From positions 1,426,001-1,490,000 of the forward strand of contig QLOH01000123.1 in the NCBI GenBank assembly GCA_026901365.1: DNA of 64,000 nucleotides. Reading direction: 5' to 3'. The notes under the pieces were generated by a model, which saw nothing but the letters and a program-made list of their open reading frames with translations, did not search any database and was not told where the DNA came from. Made by a program: the position numbers and the translations under genes. The DNA is from Sesbania bispinosa (lineage: Eukaryota; Streptophyta; Magnoliopsida; Fabales; Fabaceae). Positions 60,901-64,000 of this stretch are shown here, one piece after another. Position 1 is the stretch's first letter. The number at the start of each line of letters is the position of its first letter.

Positions 60901-62592
60901 TACACTTATAGCTAAAATCACATACATGAAACCGGTGCTTTGGCCTTCCTTGTATTGCTTTAATTAATTCCTTGATCCTATTTGTCTCTTTAGATATGTA
61001 CTTGTCTTGCAATAGAAACATTTCCTCTTGGTTCCAATGTGTTTTTTGATAGTTAAAATTACCCTCACATCTTTGGTTCTAAGTTGCTAATGAAAGTTTA
61101 GGTGTTCAATTATAGTTTATTTCCTCTTCCCTCCTTGGGATGCATTGGACTTTGGATATAGATAGGAGTAGTACATTATAAACTAATTGGTATTTTTCCT
61201 TATTTGATCTTAAATGAGGTCTGATTTGATGATATTAGTGTTCGTTTGGTTTACAGTTGAGTAAAATTGATTCTAGAAATCAATGGTTGAGATGAGTTAT
61301 GCACGTTTTACGAAGCATGTTGGACGAAAGTGATTTAAAATCAATTCTACGAAATCATGGTTTTGCACTGTAGTAACGGTAAAACAAACAAAGACTTAAT
61401 TCGTGGAAGTGCCAAAGGTGGTGAAAGCTTGGTCTTTTTAGGACTTGTTTGGTGGTTAGGAGAACGGATCAGATATGATATTGATATCCTATCATGTTCT
61501 ATTTCTAGTGTTTGTTGCAACAACAAGATAAGATAAGGCTATCATGTTGGGCTATCCTTTCCTGTTCTCCAATGTAATTTTTATCTTTGGGAGGGGGGTT
61601 GGATTAGAAATTGACAGGATAGGATAGACTTTTTTTTCCCACTTTTACCTTAGCCTCTCAACACTCTTCTCTTCGAATCCTCTATTATCCTGCTCTTATT
61701 CTATCATTCCTTATCCAACTCTCTTATCATTTCTTATCGTATCCTATTATGGCCATCAAATGAGCCCTTAATGCTTGTGCCAGCTAATGCAGGAATTTAT
61801 CTTTGTTGCATTCTTTACCAATTTTTTCATATGTGTGATTTGTATTAAAAGAAATATGATGAATAGAAAGTAGAGAGGGAGAAAGTCAGGTCACCGTGTT
61901 GTCAAACATGTGATTTACCTGTAAAACATGTGTTAACTTACTTACAAAAAATAGTAAAATAGTGAGTTTTTTTTTTTTTATTTGAAATTTGAAGATCTTG
62001 TCATCTTGCTCACCATTTTCACTTTTGATTTTGGGATTTGCTTACTTATATGTATGATTATGAAAATATAAGTTTTATTACTATTGTGTAATTATTATGA
62101 ATTTATGGCGACTAGATATTATTTATCAATATGGTCTTAGTTTTTTTTTTTTTTTAACGATTGTAGAAATTTGTGTAATGGGTATCAATATGTGTTAATT
62201 AAAAATTAACTTTAGTGTGAGTTTACCAATTGAATTTTCCCTTCCATGAGTTTACTTAAACTAGCTAGTTCGACAACCTTGCTGCAATAAGTTAAAACTG
62301 TTGTATTTTGGGGTGAACAATTGCATGTGTATCCTTGATTGCTGATAGGTTGCATTGACCTTTGTTTGCTTGTTGTTTTCACATCGACCAATTGAGACAT
62401 CGATGGAGTTGATAATGGTACTTAATTTGCAGGATTGATGAGAACATGGATGATACATTGGCAAACGTAGAAGGGGCACAAGGGGCTTTATTGAAGTATC
62501 TGAACAGCATATCTTCTAATAGGTGGTTGATGATCAAGATTTTCTTTGTATTGATATTTTTCCTTATGGTTTTCTTATTTTTTGTGGCATAG
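57947..62592 (+). CDS. SYP32: Golgi Qa-SNARE, syntaxin of the SYP3 group (SYP31/SYP32-like)
   Basis: Five exons: 57947-58190, 58323-58573, 58664-58839, 59720-59920, 62433-62592. All introns are GT-AG. They sum to 1032 nt, giving 343 aa plus TAG, unbroken. The family (syntaxin-5 type) drives fusion of ER-derived and intra-Golgi vesicles at the cis-Golgi. Seen here: the N-terminal peptide SFRDRTQEFHSIAERLK typical of SYP3, an Habc helical region (residues about 45-165), a Ser/Pro-rich linker with a run of ten Gln, a SNARE helix (about 250-315, NIFNQLATLVSQQGEIAIRI with the zero-layer Gln), and a C-terminal membrane anchor (WLMIKIFFVLIFFLMVFLFF). The last intron is 2.5 kb and contains repeats. 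SYP31 and SYP32 cannot be separated with certainty here. Confidence 0.95.
59752..59783 (+). repeat. CAG microsatellite coding for ten Gln in SYP3
   Basis: A tract of caacagcagcag...caacag units in exon 4 encodes ten consecutive Gln between the linker and the SNARE helix. It is likely length-variable between accessions. Confidence 0.9.
60060..60369 (-). mobile_element. LTR-like fragment in the last intron of the SYP3 gene
   Basis: On the minus strand it begins TGTTAGTTAGGCG, contains ctctataaatagag (TATA-like) and ends ttcaattctaaca, i.e. TG...CA with inverted TGTTAG/CTAACA tips. About 310 bp. The flanks (agact / ggggc) do not match, so it is either an old solo LTR or wrongly bounded. Confidence 0.45.
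61240..61391. mobile_element. MITE family B, copy 2, in the SYP3 intron
   Basis: gttcgtttggtttacagttg at the left and, inverted, tttgtttgttttaccgttac at the right. The body matches 1289-1410 closely. Confidence 0.65.
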
Positions 62593-63315
62593 TCATTCCA
62601 ATGACAGAGATATGAAAACGAGGACACAAGTGACGGCTTTCTTTCTGGTGTATTTCATTATTAATATTTATTTCTTCAAATATCTATTCATTCTGGCAGA
62701 GTTTAGCTTAGGACCAACTTTGTCAAATCTTATACTTGTACTTATTGATACATATAACGAGTTTATGAACTACTTTGTGCATTGCATAGACATCTTCGTG
62801 ATTTTTGTGATTACTATCATAAAGTGGAGGTTTTCTGTAACATGTGTCCATTTATCTTTTCTGTATTATACAGAAGCAAAGCAAAACAATGGCTAGAGAT
62901 TGTGTTTATGAACTGATCACAGGAAAAAAAATAGTAAAACCAGATTGTATTGTTTTGCAATATTACTGGTTGTATATTTTCTGCATTTGTGTCCTACTAA
63001 CATGATTTACTATATCTAGGATGGAAAATAGTATATCGTGAAAGATTGTTGTGTTATGCGTCCGTAAATAGCTTATGTACAAATATAAAGATGCAAGATA
63101 AAAAATCTGCTTAGGGGTTGTTTGATATGGGGGTTATAAGGGACAAAGCTTTAACTGGATAAACATTTAGGAAAAGGGTTATATTTGTTGTATCAATGAA
63201 AAATAGAAAAATTCAATAACATTCACTTCCTCTCTCAACCATTTAATTTTCTGTATCAATCAAATGTTTAACTCGACATTTCAAGGCCTTTGCTTTTCAA
63301 CCTTCTCCAAATTTG
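62593..63315 (+). other. 3' UTR of the SYP3 gene and downstream DNA
   Basis: The first few hundred bases after the stop are probable 3' UTR. The frame at 62582-62896 overlaps it and shows no domain. From about 63110 the sequence is intergenic (gggttataagggacaaagc). Confidence 0.4.
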
Positions 63316-63410
63316 GCCTTTACTTTTCCCATCGTGTTTTTTGCTATTCCCACCCCCCAGAATTTTTTGAAAATTTATAAAACCCAAAACTGTCCCTCAG
63401 TTAATTGGCT

Positions 63411-63690
63411 TACGGATAAGGGTGTCCGGGAATAGTTCTCGAACGACCTTGTCCATACGTTATTTTTTTCGTAAAAAAAGAACGTACGGACAAGGGTGTC
63501 TGGGAACCATCCCCGGACAACCTTGTCGGTACATTATTTTTAAAAATAACGTACGGACAAGGCTGTTTGGGGATGGTTTTCGGACACCCTTGTCCGTACG
63601 TTATTTTTTGTACGTTATTTTTTTACAAAAAAATAACATGCAGACAAGGCTGTCCGGGAACTATTCTCGGACACCCTTGTTCGTACGTTG
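63411..63690. repeat. Four tandem ~50-bp palindromic modules
   Basis: Modules at 63411-63459, 63483-63534, 63550-63600 and 63637-63688. Each reads roughly cgtacggacaagg(g/c)tgtc followed by cgggaa, then a 3-6-nt centre, then the same inverted. They are separated by AT-rich linkers that are themselves palindromic (ttatttttaaaaataa, ttttttacaaaaaaa). An open frame through the array (63422-63763) is a by-product of the repeat. Confidence 0.9.
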
Positions 63691-63710
63691 TTTTTTTGTA
63701 AAATTGAAAA

Positions 63711-63790
63711 GGAGAAATGGTGCGGAGGCGGGGAAGGGAGAGGGGGAAGGAGGGGGAGGGTAGGGGTTGGGGGGAGGGTGAGGGGGGTAC
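63711..63790 (+). other. G-rich block with G-quadruplex potential
   Basis: Many runs of 3-6 G spaced by 1-4 bases (ggcggggaagggagaggggg, gagggtaggggttggggg, agggtgaggggggt) on the + strand. It sits inside the TIR element right after the palindromic array. Confidence 0.8.
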
Positions 63791-64000
63791 TGTGGGTAAA
63801 AAAATATTATGAGAGGTGGGAATAGCAAAACTGTGGTGGGAAAAGTGAAGCCCCAAATTTAACCTGGTTGGTTCAACTAAAATGGGGAATTAAATTGATG
63901 AGCTCACAATTTTCCCCTATAAAAGTTCAAAAGTTTTTTATATTCAAAATAAGACAATTTAAAAGTACAATTCTATCCTTAATAAGACTTAATTATTTTA

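Larger units (their letters stand above)
63316..63852. mobile_element. TIR element enclosing a palindromic array and a G-rich block
   Basis: ggcctttacttttcccatcg...tgctattcccacc at 63316-63355 is matched, inverted, at 63812-63850 (ggtgggaatagc...gtgggaaaagtgaagcc). Between them lie four palindromic modules (63411-63690) and a G-rich block (63711-63790). No transposase. Class uncertain. Confidence 0.55.

Noticed and set aside
62582..62896. 104-codon hydrophobic ORF after the syntaxin anchor
   Set aside because: Begins within the last SYP3 exon in another frame and lies in the 3' UTR; hydrophobicity is due to T-rich DNA.
63422..63763. 113-codon ORF with repeated RTRLFG/SRTPLFVR-type peptides
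   Set aside because: Peptide repeats come from the palindromic DNA modules; the reverse strand is equally open. No sign of a real protein.

Overview
This window is nuclear DNA of a flowering plant, almost certainly a eudicot and most likely a papilionoid legume. The lineage is inferred from the flavour of the genes and from an Ogre-like LTR, not proven. The evidence for a plant is: AT-rich intergenic DNA, GT-AG introns, a FLZ zinc-finger protein, a CHY/RING ubiquitin ligase, a MOT1 molybdate carrier, a plant-type SYP3 syntaxin, and many LTR retrotransposons and MITEs. I spliced every gene model by hand and checked that the exon lengths give an open frame.

Layout. 1-4300: intergenic, with a Stowaway-like MITE, other MITE copies and an orphan promoter-like patch near 2840-3100. 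4380-6930: a FLZ (DUF581) gene on + with one apparent 1-nt frameshift in exon 1. 8905-12027: an intact 11-exon gene on - for a CHY-CTCHY-RING E3 ligase (CHYR1/RZPF34 type, 309 aa), promoter near 13.2 kb. 13.4-17.1 kb: a diverged tandem duplication, a foldback element and MITEs. 17649-20871: an intact 5-exon gene on - for a SWIM zinc-finger protein with a transposase-derived core (690 aa). 21.4-24.7 kb: AT-rich intergenic DNA with a Mutator-type MITE.

24.67-33.92 kb is a three-layer nest. A GC-rich repeat with terminal inverted repeats is split by a Ty1/copia element (24784-33498; TSD attat). That copia element is split inside its polyprotein frame by a 4.2-kb Ogre-like solo LTR (27557-31757; TSD atgct). 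33.9-42.5 kb carries a foldback element with a trinucleotide-rich loop, a decayed gypsy-like relic with an LTR, and a short satellite array.

43132-44577: an intact intronless MOT1 gene on + (481 aa). 45.5-57.5 kb holds several non-autonomous DNA transposons, including a 1.5-kb Mutator-like element with about 200-bp inverted ends, and several short tandem repeats. 57947-62592: an intact 5-exon gene on + for a Golgi-type Qa-SNARE (SYP31/32, 343 aa). The window ends with a TIR element (63.3-63.85 kb) that encloses four tandem palindromic modules and a very G-rich block.

The five host genes have unrelated jobs: SnRK1 scaffolding, ubiquitination/stress signalling, a probable regulatory role for the SWIM protein, molybdate transport, and ER-Golgi vesicle fusion. 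They are separate transcription units, as expected in a plant chromosome. I found no convincing tRNA, rRNA or CRISPR. The strongest candidates for something unusual are the palindromic array at the right edge, the nested retroelements with their GC-rich solo LTR, and the FLZ frameshift.
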